A stretch of DNA of 64,000 nucleotides. Source: Streptomyces sp. ISL-12. GTDB taxonomy: Bacteria > Actinomycetota > Actinomycetes > Streptomycetales > Streptomycetaceae. Where the stretch lies: contig NZ_JAGGOO010000029.1 in the NCBI RefSeq assembly GCF_018614415.1, forward strand, positions 1 through 64,000, read 5' to 3'. This document shows, piece after piece, positions 26,914 to 35,597 of this stretch (position 1 is the first letter of the stretch; every line of letters begins with the position of its first letter). The position numbers and the translations under genes are program-made. The notes under the pieces were generated by a model. That model did no database searches. It was not told the origin of the DNA and was given only the letters and a program-made list of their open reading frames with translations.

Positions 26914-28719
26914 ATGGAACGGACGAACACGGGACGGCCGGAGGGCGCGGACGAGGGCGACGGCGAGGGCGAGGGCACGGCCGAGGGCCGGCCCGCCCGC
27001 CCCGACGCTCCGGCGAACGGCGCGACGAGAGCCGACCGCGCGCCGGCACCCGATCGCGCGCCGGCACCCGATCGCGCGGGGGAACCTGACCCCGCCACGG
27101 CGCCCGACCCCGCCACGGCGCCCGACCCCGCCACGGCGCCGGACCCCGCCACGCCGCCGAACGGCGCGACGACGCCCGATCGCGCGGGGGAACCTGACCC
27201 CGCCACGGCGCCTGACCCCGCCACGGCGCCCGACCCCGCCACGCCGCCGAACCGAGCCACGCCGCCGAACGGCGCGACGACGCCCGGTCGCGCCACGGCA
27301 CCCGACCGAGCCACGGCACCCGATCGCGCGGGGGAACCCGACCCCGCCACGGCGCCCGACCCCGCCACGCCGCCGAACGGCGCGACGACGCCCGGTCGCG
27401 CCACGGAGCCCGATCGCGCCCCGACACCCGACCGTGTCCCGACACCCGGCCGCGCCATGACGACGTTCAGCCCCGCCGACGAGGAGAAGCGGCGCGGCGT
27501 GCGCCGCATGAAGCTCACCGCCACCGGCCTGCTGCTGTTCGTCGCCCTGGTCTACGTCCTCGCCGAATGGGCCTCCCACCACGGCGCCGGCGCCTGGGCC
27601 GGCTATGTCTCCGCCGCCGCCGAGGCCGGCATGGTCGGCGCGCTGGCCGACTGGTTCGCGGTGACCGCCCTCTTCCGCCACCCCCTCGGCCTGCCCATCC
27701 CGCACACCGCGATCATCCCGAAGAAGAAGGACCAGCTCGGCGTCTCCCTCGGGGAGTTCGTCGGCGAGAACTTCCTCTCCGAGGACGTCGTACGGCAGCG
27801 GCTGCGCGCCGTCGGCATCGGCTCCCGGCTCGGCGCCTGGCTCGCCGTCCCCGAGCACGCCGACCGGGTCACCGCCGAGCTGTCCGCCGCGCTGCGCGGC
27901 GCCCTGACCGTGCTGCGCGACTCCGACGTCCAGGCGGTGGTCGGCGAGGCCATCACCCGCCGGGCCGACGCCCAGGAGATCGCGCCCGGCATCGGCAAGA
28001 TGCTGGACCGGGTCGTCGCCGACGGCGGCCACCGCAGGGCCGTCGACCTGATCGTCACCCGCGCCCACGACTGGCTGGTCCTGCACGGCGACTCGGTGAT
28101 GGACGCCGTACAGGGCGGGGCGCCCGGCTGGACGCCCCGGTTCGTCGACAAGCGGGTCGGCGAGCGCGTCTACAAGGAGCTGCTGCGTTTCGTCACCGAG
28201 ATGCGCGACATGCCCGCCCACCCGGCGCGCGGCGCCCTGGACCGCTTCCTCACCGACTTCGCCGCCGACCTCCAGTCCGACACCGAGACCCGGGCCCGGG
28301 TGGAGCGGCTGAAGACGGACGTACTGGGCCGCGGCGAGGTCCAGGACCTGATCGCGTCCGCCTGGACGGCCGTACGATCCATGATCGTTTCGGCGGCCGA
28401 GGACGAGCGCAGCGAACTGCGCCTCAGGGTCCGTGCCTCGCTGCTGTCGCTGGGCGCCCGGATGGCCTCCGACACCAAGGTCCAGGGCAAGGTCGACCAG
28501 TGGGTGGAGGGCGCCGCCGTCTACGTCGTGACCACCTACCGCCGGGAGATCACCTCCCTGATCACCGACACGGTCGCGAGCTGGGACGCCGAGCACACCA
28601 CCAAGAAGATCGAGGCCAACATCGGCCGCGACCTCCAGTTCATCCGCATCAACGGCACGGTGGTCGGCTCGCTCGCCGGGCTGCTGATCTACACGGTCTC
28701 GCGCATGCTGGGGGCGTGA
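26914..28719 (+). CDS. DUF445 membrane protein with repeat-expanded N-terminus
   Basis: A DUF445 (YjiN/YheB-like) protein. The conserved part begins near residue 182 (MTTFSPADEEKRRGVRRMKLTA in two stretches), with one membrane helix (TGLLLFVALVYVLAEWAS), a conserved AAEAGMVGALADWFAVTALF segment, long helical regions and a C-terminal membrane helix. Residues 1-181 are low complexity: hexapeptide repeats of the PDPATA and PDRATA kind encoded by an 18-base minisatellite. The ATG at 26914 has a GGAG upstream; a GTG at 26881 has a better-spaced AAGGGA; an ATG at 27457 would remove the repeats altogether. Confidence 0.82.
   Translation: MERTNTGRPEGADEGDGEGEGTAEGRPARPDAPANGATRADRAPAPDRAPAPDRAGEPDPATAPDPATAPDPATAPDPATPPNGATTPDRAGEPDPATAPDPATAPDPATPPNRATPPNGATTPGRATAPDRATAPDRAGEPDPATAPDPATPPNGATTPGRATEPDRAPTPDRVPTPGRAMTTFSPADEEKRRGVRRMKLTATGLLLFVALVYVLAEWASHHGAGAWAGYVSAAAEAGMVGALADWFAVTALFRHPLGLPIPHTAIIPKKKDQLGVSLGEFVGENFLSEDVVRQRLRAVGIGSRLGAWLAVPEHADRVTAELSAALRGALTVLRDSDVQAVVGEAITRRADAQEIAPGIGKMLDRVVADGGHRRAVDLIVTRAHDWLVLHGDSVMDAVQGGAPGWTPRFVDKRVGERVYKELLRFVTEMRDMPAHPARGALDRFLTDFAADLQSDTETRARVERLKTDVLGRGEVQDLIASAWTAVRSMIVSAAEDERSELRLRVRASLLSLGARMASDTKVQGKVDQWVEGAAVYVVTTYRREITSLITDTVASWDAEHTTKKIEANIGRDLQFIRINGTVVGSLAGLLIYTVSRMLGA
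27037..27456 (+). repeat. Coding minisatellite in the DUF445 gene
   Basis: Imperfect 18-base units such as CCCGACCCCGCCACGGCG, mixed with AACGGCGCGACGACG and GATCGCGCGGGGGAACCT blocks that recur three times as a longer unit. All unit lengths are multiples of 3, so the frame is kept. The repeat encodes a Pro/Asp/Ala/Thr tract of about 140 residues. Confidence 0.88.
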
Positions 28720-28796
28720 CCTCCCGGCGTGACTCCCCGGCGTGACTTCGAAGGACCAGGGCACAAGGGAGGCGTCGCTCGACGGAGAGGGAGCCC

Positions 28797-30341
28797 ATGA
28801 CAGCAGATTCGTCGCCGGCCCCGGTGCCCGCCTCCACCGGAACCGTCACCACGGCCGTCCCGGCCCGCCTGGACCGGCTGCCCTGGTCCCGCTGGCACTG
28901 GATGATCGTGATCGGCCTCGGCACCGTCTGGATCCTGGACGGCCTGGAGGTCACGATCGTCGGCAACGTGGCCGGCCGGATCGCCGAGGAAGGCAGCGGC
29001 CTGGACATCAGCGCCGCGCAGATCACCGGCATGGCCGCCGCCCTGTACGTGGCGGGCGCCTGCTCCGGCGCCCTGTTCTTCGGCTGGCTGACCGACCGCT
29101 ACGGCCGCAAGAAGCTCTTCATGGCGACCCTGGTGGTCTACCTGGCGGCGACCGCGCTGACCGCGCTGTCCTTCGAGACCTGGTGGTTCTTCCTCTTCCG
29201 GTTCCTCACCGGGTTCGGCATCGGCGGCGAGTACGCGGCCATCAACTCCGCGATCGACGAGCTGATCCCCTCCCAGTACCGGGGCCGGGTCGACCTCATC
29301 ATCAACGGCAGCTACTGGCTCGGCGCGATCGGCGGCTCCCTGCTGTCCATCGTCATGCTGGACACCGCGATCTTCCCCAAGGACCTCGGCTGGCGGCTGA
29401 GCTTCGCCCTCGGCGTCGTCCTGGGCCTGGTCATCCTGCTGGTACGGCGGCACGTACCGGAGAGCCCGCGCTGGCAGTTCATCCACGGGTACGGCGAGCA
29501 GGCCGACGGCCTGGTGACCTCCGTCGAGAAGGAGATCGAGCGGGAGAAGGGCGAGAAGCTGCCGCCCCCGGCCGGCGAGATCACCATCCACCAGCGCAAG
29601 AGCATCGGCTTCGGCCTGATCGCCAGGACGGTCTTCGGCAAGTACCCGCGCCGCGCGGTCCTCGGCCTCTCCCTCTTCATCGGCCAGGCGTTCCTCTACA
29701 ACGCCATCACCTTCGGCTTCGGCACCATCCTCATCACCTTCTTCGACGTGCCGACCGGCCGGACCGGCTACTACTTCGCCGTCATCGCCGCGGGCAACTT
29801 CCTCGGCCCGCTGCTGCTGGGCAAGCTCTTCGACACGGTCGGCCGGCGGATCATGATCTCGTCGACGTACCTGCTGTCGGGCGTGCTCCTCTTCGGCACC
29901 GCCTGGCTCTTCGACCGGGGCTCGCTGACGGCGACGACGATGACGGCCTGCTGGTGCGTCGTCCTGTTCTTCGCCTCGGCCGGGGCGTCCAGCGCCTACC
30001 TGACCGTCTCCGAGGTCTTCCCGATGGAGACCCGCGCGATGGCCATCGCCTTCTTCTACGCCCTCGGCACCGCCGCCGGCGGCATCAGCGGCCCGATCCT
30101 CTTCGCCGACCTCACCGAGTCCGGCGTCGTCGGCGACACGGTGCTCGCCTTCCAGATCGGCGCCGGGCTGATGTGCGCGGCGGGCATCGTGGCCGCGTTC
30201 CTCGCGGTGAAGGCGGAACGGCGCTCCCTGGAGGACATCGCGGAGCCGCTGTCGGTGGCGGGGGCACGGACAGCGGCCGGGACGCCGGGGACACCCGGGT
30301 CGCCGGGGTCGCCTGGGGCGTCCGGAGCGGCGGCGGTGTAG
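28797..30341 (+). CDS. MFS transporter (sugar-porter-like)
   Basis: A 514-residue major facilitator with twelve predicted helices. Motif A GWLTDRYGRKKLF follows helix 2; its repeat GKLFDTVGRRIMI follows helix 8. RFLTGFGIGGEYAAINSAIDE, and PESPRW after helix 6, put it in the sugar/metabolite:H+ symporter branch. The C-terminal tail is a collagen-like Gly/Thr/Pro/Ser repeat (GTPGTPGSPGSPGASG). GGAGAGGGAG precedes ATG 28797. The substrate is not predictable. It follows the DUF445 gene by 77 bases. Confidence 0.9.
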   Translation: MTADSSPAPVPASTGTVTTAVPARLDRLPWSRWHWMIVIGLGTVWILDGLEVTIVGNVAGRIAEEGSGLDISAAQITGMAAALYVAGACSGALFFGWLTDRYGRKKLFMATLVVYLAATALTALSFETWWFFLFRFLTGFGIGGEYAAINSAIDELIPSQYRGRVDLIINGSYWLGAIGGSLLSIVMLDTAIFPKDLGWRLSFALGVVLGLVILLVRRHVPESPRWQFIHGYGEQADGLVTSVEKEIEREKGEKLPPPAGEITIHQRKSIGFGLIARTVFGKYPRRAVLGLSLFIGQAFLYNAITFGFGTILITFFDVPTGRTGYYFAVIAAGNFLGPLLLGKLFDTVGRRIMISSTYLLSGVLLFGTAWLFDRGSLTATTMTACWCVVLFFASAGASSAYLTVSEVFPMETRAMAIAFFYALGTAAGGISGPILFADLTESGVVGDTVLAFQIGAGLMCAAGIVAAFLAVKAERRSLEDIAEPLSVAGARTAAGTPGTPGSPGSPGASGAAAV

Positions 30342-30426
30342 GGCGTACGTGGGTCACGCGGGTGTGCGTACGCAGGTGTGTGGCGTACGCGGGGAAGGAC
30401 GTGCGCGGGAAGCGCGGGGGCGAGGC

Positions 30427-30732
30427 TCAGCCCCGCCGGTCGGCCACCGCCCAGGACGCCAGCGCGACCGCGCCCGCGACGCCGCACACCGACGGCCAGG
30501 CGCCGACCTTCTTGGCCAGCGGGTGCGACCCGGCGAACGCCGCGACGTACGCGGCGCCGAGCGCCCCCGCCGCCTTGCCGCCCGCCCGCTGCCGCCACTG
30601 CGCCGCAGCGACCGTCCCGGCGGCGGCGAGCACGACGCCCCCGAGCTGACGCTTCTTGGTCCAGCGGGCGACGCCGTACCCGCCGACGAGTCCGCCGGCG
30701 GCGACCAGAGCACTGGGAATCCTTGGAGTCAT
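30427..30732 (-). CDS. Small membrane protein of unknown function
   Basis: A 101-residue Ala/Gly-rich protein with about three hydrophobic segments (SALVAAGGLVGGYGVAR, LGGVVLAAAGTVAAA, VCGVAGAVALASWAV) separated by short basic loops. No motif is recognised. It is convergent with the MFS gene and divergent from the Hsp20 gene. The frame is well defined, and GC3 is consistent with coding. Confidence 0.65.
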   Translation of the reverse strand: MTPRIPSALVAAGGLVGGYGVARWTKKRQLGGVVLAAAGTVAAAQWRQRAGGKAAGALGAAYVAAFAGSHPLAKKVGAWPSVCGVAGAVALASWAVADRRG

Positions 30733-30792
30733 GCCCCGAGGCTAACCCTCACCAGCGACAACCTGCGACAATCCCCATACCTGAGCCCAGGC

Positions 30793-30821
30793 TTGTCAAC
30801 TTTCCTCCCGCGAGCTATATA
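30793..30821 (+). promoter_or_regulatory. Vegetative-type promoter of the Hsp20 gene
   Basis: TTGTCA (30793-30798), 17 bases, then TATATA (30816-30821) is close to the HrdB consensus and is unusually AT-rich for this window. It lies 50 bases before the Hsp20 start. I do not see a HAIR or RheA-type inverted repeat beside it. Confidence 0.65.
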
Positions 30822-30870
30822 AGAAGACGTACCGAGGGCATCGCACAGACCCTGTGGAGAGGAGAGAACT

Positions 30871-31296
30871 GTGATGCTCATGCGCACGGACCCGTTCCGC
30901 GAACTGGACCGGCTCACCCAGCAGGTCTTCAACACCACCGCCCGCCCGTCGGCGATGCCGATGGACGCCTACCGGTCCGGTGACGACTTCATCGTCCACT
31001 TCGACCTCCCCGGCATCGACCCCGAGTCGATCGAGCTGGACGTCGAACGCAACGTCCTCAACGTCCGCGCCGAGCGCAGGTCCCCCGCCCCCGAGGGCGC
31101 CGAGACCGTCGTCGCCGAGCGGCCCACCGGCACCTTCACCCGTCAGCTGTTCCTCGGCGAGACCCTCGACACGGAGCGCATCGACGCCTCGTACGACGCG
31201 GGCGTCCTCACCCTGCGCATCCCGGTCGCCGAGCAGGCCAAGCCGCGCCGCATCCAGATCACAGGCGGCGGCGACCGCAAGCAGATCAGCGGCTGA
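30871..31296 (+). CDS. Hsp20 / small heat-shock protein (Hsp18 type)
   Basis: An ATP-independent holdase of the alpha-crystallin family, 141 residues. The N-terminal [14 protein letters not shown] is typical. The crystallin core runs from about residue 35 ([20 protein letters not shown]) to the conserved [13 protein letters not shown] (A-x-x-x-G-V-L). A C-terminal RRIQI provides the I-x-I/V-like anchor for oligomers. GTG 30871 or ATG 30874 may be used; GGAGAGGAGAG precedes both. A DUF2267 gene follows 99 bases later and could be in the same stress unit. Confidence 0.92.
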   Translation: MMLMRTDPFRELDRLTQQVFNTTARPSAMPMDAYRSGDDFIVHFDLPGIDPESIELDVERNVLNVRAERRSPAPEGAETVVAERPTGTFTRQLFLGETLDTERIDASYDAGVLTLRIPVAEQAKPRRIQITGGGDRKQISG

Positions 31297-31395
31297 CGAC
31301 TCACGCGGCGTCCTGCGGGCATCCGATTCCTGGCGGCCCCGCGGGACGCCCCTCGCCGACCCCGCACCCGCCCGAAACGGAGGAGAAGCCCCCAC

Positions 31396-31893
31396 ATGAC
31401 CGTGACGACGATGCCGAGCACGACCCCGGCCCCGGCCCCGGCCCCGGCCCCGACGGCCTCGACCCCGGCGGTGACCGTACCCCCGTCGTCCCGCCCCGCC
31501 TGGGCCGACCTGGTCGAGGAGGTACGCGAGGCCGGCCGCTACCCGACCCGGCCGGAGGCGGAACGCGTCACCCGCATCGTCCTCTCCGCCCTCGGCGGCC
31601 ACGTCGTCGGCGACGAACGGGTCGACCTGGCCCGGGCCCTGCCGGAGGAGGCCGCCAGAGTGGTCGCCTCGCAGATCCCGGCCACCCGCCCGCTGACCGC
31701 CGCCGAGTTCGTCGACTCGGTCGCCGCGCGCATCGAGGGCGCGACCCCGGCCACCGCCCGCTGGGACGTCAGCTCCGTGCTCAGCGTCCTGCCGCCCCTG
31801 ATCGGCGACGACCTGACCACCCGCATCCTGGACCGCCTCCCGCCCGGTTACGCCCTCCTCTTCGGCCGAGCGGACCTGACCCCTGCCGCCTGA
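31396..31893 (+). CDS. DUF2267 protein
   Basis: A 165-residue protein. An N-terminal Pro/Ala/Thr linker of about 35 residues (with a PAPAPAPAP run) is followed by one DUF2267 domain: WADLVEEVREAGRYPTRPEA, then ERVTRIVLSALGGHV and two further helices ending LPPGYALLFGRADL. DUF2267 proteins often occur near small heat-shock or gas-vesicle genes; their activity is not known. GGAGGAGAAG precedes the ATG. Confidence 0.83.
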   Translation: MTVTTMPSTTPAPAPAPAPTASTPAVTVPPSSRPAWADLVEEVREAGRYPTRPEAERVTRIVLSALGGHVVGDERVDLARALPEEAARVVASQIPATRPLTAAEFVDSVAARIEGATPATARWDVSSVLSVLPPLIGDDLTTRILDRLPPGYALLFGRADLTPAA

Positions 31894-32082
31894 ACCGCCT
31901 CCCCGGGAAACCGGCCACCGTTCACCCTCCGCACACCGCGGGGCCGACGGTGGCCGCCGCCCGGCGCCGACGCGCCCCCCACCACCCGCCCGCGCGCTGC
32001 CACAGCCCCGCCGAACCACCCGTACGAGTGAACAAACTGGTGCACAGCGCATCCCTTGATCGTTGAACCTTCGGCGCGTCCA

Positions 32083-32140
32083 TGTACCAGGACGTACGAC
32101 GACGTACGAGGACGTACGACGACGCCGTGTACGACGACGA
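32083..32140 (+). repeat. Ten-base repeats upstream of the hydrolase gene
   Basis: GACGTACGAC is repeated with a 10-base period at 32091, 32101 (as GACGTACGAG) and 32111, with degenerate copies on both sides. Each unit contains the palindrome CGTACG or GTAC, so the array could present one protein-binding face. The rest of the 31894-32170 gap shows nothing that I can interpret. Confidence 0.6.
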
Positions 32141-32170
32141 GGAGGCGGCATGCCCGCGCAGGAGACCGAC

Positions 32171-33061
32171 ATGAACGCGAACAGGGAAGGGCAGTGGGAC
32201 CGGGGAGAGGGAGAGCGCCGCACGGCCGTGGTCGACGGCGCCCGCGTCGCCTACTGGCAGGCCGGCCCGCCCGATGCCGAACCGATCCTCCTCCTGCACG
32301 GCTACCCCGCCAACCACCGCTGCTGGCGCCACCAGATCCCGCCCCTGGCCCGCACCCACCGGGTCATCGCCCCCGACCTCCTCGGCTGGGGCGCCTCCGA
32401 CCACCCCTTCCACCTGTCCTTCGACTACGTCACGGAGGTCGCCCGCGTGGGCCGCCTCCTGGACGCCCTCGGCATCGACTCCGTCAACCTCTTCGGTCAC
32501 GACTACGGCGGCTTCCTCGCCCTCGGGTTCACCCAGGCCCACCCCTCCCGGGTCCGCCGCCTGGCCCTTCTCAACAGCCGCGCCCACTCCTCCTTCACCA
32601 CCCCCTGGTACACCGTCTTCACCCTCCTCACGCTGGCCGGCCGCGTCCCCGCCCTGCGCTCCGTCGCCCGCCACCTCCCCTTCGCGGCCCTCCACCGCCT
32701 CGCCCTCACCCCCCTCCGGCGCGCCGGTCACCTGGACGAGGCGACGCTCGCCACCTACACCGACTGGATGCGCACCGCCGAGGGCCGCCGCCGGCTCCTG
32801 CACTTCTTCGCCGACTACCGCACGGCCACCCGCCCCGGGCTGCGCCGCCGCCTCGGCGAGATCACCTGCCCGACCGCGATCGTCTGGGGCCGCGAGGACA
32901 CCTACCTCAGCCCCGCCATCGCCACCGAACTCGCCGCCCGCATCCCCCGGGCCGACCTCACGATGCTGCACGGCACCGGCCACTGGCTTCTGGACGAACG
33001 CCCCGGAGAGACGACGGCGGCCCTGAACCGCCTCCTCGCCCGAGCGACCCGGGAAAAGTGA
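32171..33061 (+). CDS. Alpha/beta-hydrolase (epoxide-hydrolase/haloalkane-dehalogenase-like)
   Basis: A 296-residue alpha/beta-hydrolase. The oxyanion motif is LLLHGYPANHRCW. The nucleophile elbow is GHDYGGF, with an Asp nucleophile, which is the epoxide hydrolase/dehalogenase pattern and not a serine esterase. The acid is probably in VWGREDTYLS and the base in GTGHWLLDE. AGGAG lies 6 bases before ATG 32171; the ATG at 32150 is an alternative. The true substrate is unknown. Confidence 0.87.
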   Translation: MNANREGQWDRGEGERRTAVVDGARVAYWQAGPPDAEPILLLHGYPANHRCWRHQIPPLARTHRVIAPDLLGWGASDHPFHLSFDYVTEVARVGRLLDALGIDSVNLFGHDYGGFLALGFTQAHPSRVRRLALLNSRAHSSFTTPWYTVFTLLTLAGRVPALRSVARHLPFAALHRLALTPLRRAGHLDEATLATYTDWMRTAEGRRRLLHFFADYRTATRPGLRRRLGEITCPTAIVWGREDTYLSPAIATELAARIPRADLTMLHGTGHWLLDERPGETTAALNRLLARATREK

Positions 33062-33136
33062 CACGGCCTGTCACACTCCCCGCGTCCCCTCCGTCATGTA
33101 GGTGTACCGACCGATGACACCGACCCGGAGGAACCC

Positions 33137-33613
33137 ATGAACGCCGCCCGACTCGACCTGTTCGCCAACCCGGTCTCCAGGAAGCTCTTCGGCCACCTCA
33201 ACGGGGCGGGCAAGGTCCTGACGGACTCGTCCCTCCCGCACACCACCCAGGAGCTGGTGAAGATCCGCGCCAGCCAGATCAACGGCTGCGGCTTCTGCAC
33301 CGACATGCACACCAAGGACGCCACGGCGGCCGGCGAGACCCCGACCCGCCTCAACCTGATCGCCGCCTGGCGCGAGGCCACGGTCTTCACCGACGCCGAG
33401 CGCGCCGCCCTGGCCCTCACCGAGGAGGGCACCCGCCTCGCCGACTCGCCCACCGGCGTCAGCGACGAGACGTGGGCCGCGGCGGCCAAGCACTACGACG
33501 AGGACCAGCTCGCCGCCCTGATCTCCCTGATCGCGGTCATCAACGCCTACAACCGCGTCAACGTGATCGTCCGTCAGCCGGCCGGGAGCTACGAGCCCGG
33601 CATGTTCGGCTGA
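33137..33613 (+). CDS. Carboxymuconolactone decarboxylase family (AhpD-like) protein
   Basis: A 158-residue all-helical protein with the AhpD-type redox motif: LVKIRASQINGCGFCTDMH, whose CxxC (GCGFC) plus the downstream His support peroxidase-like activity. The N-terminal segment PVSRKLFGHLNGAGKVLTDS is typical of the CMD subfamily found alone in Streptomyces. GGAGG precedes ATG 33137. It is 75 bases after the hydrolase gene and may be cotranscribed with it. A strong terminator follows. Confidence 0.88.
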   Translation: MNAARLDLFANPVSRKLFGHLNGAGKVLTDSSLPHTTQELVKIRASQINGCGFCTDMHTKDATAAGETPTRLNLIAAWREATVFTDAERAALALTEEGTRLADSPTGVSDETWAAAAKHYDEDQLAALISLIAVINAYNRVNVIVRQPAGSYEPGMFG

Positions 33614-33634
33614 GGCGGCCGGTCGTCCACGACG

Positions 33635-33679
33635 CCTCGGGGGCGGCTCTCCTGATCGACGGGAGAGCCGCCCCCGAGG
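33635..33679. terminator. Strong terminator between convergent genes
   Basis: A perfect 18-bp stem (CCTCGGGGGCGGCTCTCC with its complement) and a 9-base loop, between the AhpD-like gene and the gene for the large coiled-coil protein on the other strand. Confidence 0.88.
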
Positions 33680-33703
33680 ACGGCACGCGACGACCCTTCC
33701 GGG

Positions 33704-35416
33704 TCACCCGGAGGCCAGCTGCTCGGTGATCTCCTTGATCCAGTTGGCCTTCTGGTCCGGGTCGTTCAGGCTGTTCTCCCACGCCTCATCGGTCAGCTTG
33801 TGGTCGCCCGGACCGCACTTGAGCACCTTGAGGAGGTCCCGGGCGTCCTTCTGCGTCTTGGCGGCCGGGCCGGCGTTCTCGGGGAGGGTGGGACCCGCCG
33901 CCAGACGGTAGATGTCGCGCGCCTTGGCCTGGCGTGGGCCGTTCTCCACCTTCCGCCAGAACGCGAGGGCGTGCTTCCACGCCTCCTTCTCGGACGCGGC
34001 CTCCGGGAACTGCCCGTCCTCGTCCCGCTCCCCGTGCAGTTCGGGGTGGCGCTTCTCGTTGTAACGCCCCCTGACCGCCTTGACCCCCTTGTAACCGGCG
34101 AGGAGGAGCAGGAGACCACCGCCGCCCGCGGCGAGACCCCAGCCGACCGGGGTGCTCGCCAGCGCCCCCGCCGCGACGGCCACCCCCACGGCGCCGGCCG
34201 CGGCCTTGGTGGTCTCGCCCACGCCGCTGACCGATTCCTTGGCGATCCGGTACCCCGTTTTCTTGCGCGCGTACTTCTGCGCCGAGGACAGCGTCTCGAC
34301 GTCCACGCTGGCCGCCTCGGCGCTCTCCAGTGCCAAGGCGGCCTCACGGGCGCGTTCCATTTCGAGTTTGAGCGCTTCGAAGTCCGCGAAGTACTCGGCG
34401 AAGTCCGCGGCGAAGTCCTCCTCGTGAGGTTCGGGACCGGTCCGCTCGGCCACCACCTTGGCGTTCGCCGCGGCCACCCTCTCCTTGGACACCCGCACGG
34501 CCTCCCGCAGCTCGGCCAGTGACGCCTCGTGGACGGTACGGGGATCTCCGAGCGCTTTCAGATCCTTGTACCTGCGGATGGCCCTCGTGACGCGCCGCGT
34601 CGAGCGGGCGCCCTTCGCCGTGCCGACGACCGCGCTGAGGGAACCGCTCGCCTCGGCGGACATCGCGGCGTTCGCCGCCTCCCTGAGCTTGTCCGCCTCC
34701 CTGGCGATGGCCGCGGCGTAGCTGCCCGAGTTGACGGTGGCGATGGCCGCGTCGGTCCCCTTGACCTTGGCCTTCTTCATCGCCGTGTGGTACTTGGCCC
34801 CCTTCCCGGCCTTCTTGGCGTCCTCAAGGGCCAGTGCGGCGTCCAAGGTGCTGAGGCCGGCGTTGCCGAGCTCCGCGGCGAGGTTCTCCGACCCGGCGGA
34901 GACACCCGAGGCGGCGGAGCCGTGCGCGGCGGTGGCGTCGCCCGCGGCGGTGGCCGTCTGGCTGACGCCCGCGTTGGTGGGGGTCTGCACGCCCTTGACC
35001 CAGGCGTCGAGTTGCTCGGCGTACTTCTTGTACCTGTCGACGAGAGGCTTCGCCCAGTCGCGCTTCCGCTTCTTCTTCTTGTCGGCCGCGCCACCGGTCC
35101 CGGCCGTCTGGGTTGCCGACGCCGCCGCCGGTGTCTCCGACGCCGCCGCCGGTGTCTCCGACGCCGCCGCCGGTGTCTCCGGCACCGGTGTCTCGGTCTC
35201 CGCCGGGGGCGCCTCCAGCGTCGAACTCCGGACGCGCTGCACCGCCGCCGTCGCGGCCCGGTTGCCGGCGCTGGACTGCATCTGCAACAGGGCGCGCTGC
35301 ACCGGATTCCCGGAAGAACCCCCGTTCCGCTCCTGCTCCTGGCGCTGCCGGACCGCCGTCACGATGGCCGAGGACTGCCGTGTCGGGACACGATGGACCG
35401 GAGTGCTCATGGACAT
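33704..35416 (-). CDS. Large helical protein with an eCIS-cargo-like N-terminal motif
   Basis: A 570-residue protein that I cannot assign by homology. Residues 38-61 read NPVQRALLQMQSSAGNRAA then TAAVQR, matching the L-x-x-L-Q-x-x-A-G-N-x-A-V-x-x-x-V-Q-R motif found near the N-terminus of DUF4157-type and other proteins linked to extracellular contractile injection systems. Next come a Thr/Pro/Ala repeat (TPAAASE three times, about 80-100), a Lys-rich patch (KKKKRKRD), about 260 residues of Ala-rich coiled coil, a hydrophobic Gly-rich segment (about 404-442, able to insert in a membrane) and a charged C-terminal domain of about 120 residues. No injection-system genes are in the window. The ATG at 35410 is an alternative start. 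Confidence 0.7.
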   Translation of the reverse strand: MSMSTPVHRVPTRQSSAIVTAVRQRQEQERNGGSSGNPVQRALLQMQSSAGNRAATAAVQRVRSSTLEAPPAETETPVPETPAAASETPAAASETPAAASATQTAGTGGAADKKKKRKRDWAKPLVDRYKKYAEQLDAWVKGVQTPTNAGVSQTATAAGDATAAHGSAASGVSAGSENLAAELGNAGLSTLDAALALEDAKKAGKGAKYHTAMKKAKVKGTDAAIATVNSGSYAAAIAREADKLREAANAAMSAEASGSLSAVVGTAKGARSTRRVTRAIRRYKDLKALGDPRTVHEASLAELREAVRVSKERVAAANAKVVAERTGPEPHEEDFAADFAEYFADFEALKLEMERAREAALALESAEAASVDVETLSSAQKYARKKTGYRIAKESVSGVGETTKAAAGAVGVAVAAGALASTPVGWGLAAGGGGLLLLLAGYKGVKAVRGRYNEKRHPELHGERDEDGQFPEAASEKEAWKHALAFWRKVENGPRQAKARDIYRLAAGPTLPENAGPAAKTQKDARDLLKVLKCGPGDHKLTDEAWENSLNDPDQKANWIKEITEQLASG

Positions 35417-35597
35417 ACCTCTCCTGTGCCGGACCGGGCGTGGCCGCGAAGGTAACCAGGTTCGGCTAACAGAAGCGGTGCGGTGGGGAAACTCTTCGCG
35501 GCTGCCGCGAGGCGTGTCGGCGCGGCCACTTTCCGTGCAGCGCCTTCTGGCCTGCCGTAACCTGCGCTCGTCGGCGGCCAGTTGCCCTCACCTGGCC

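Noticed and set aside
33704..35416. A full contractile injection system locus
   Set aside because: No sheath, tube, baseplate or AAA+ genes are nearby; only the cargo-like motif is present.
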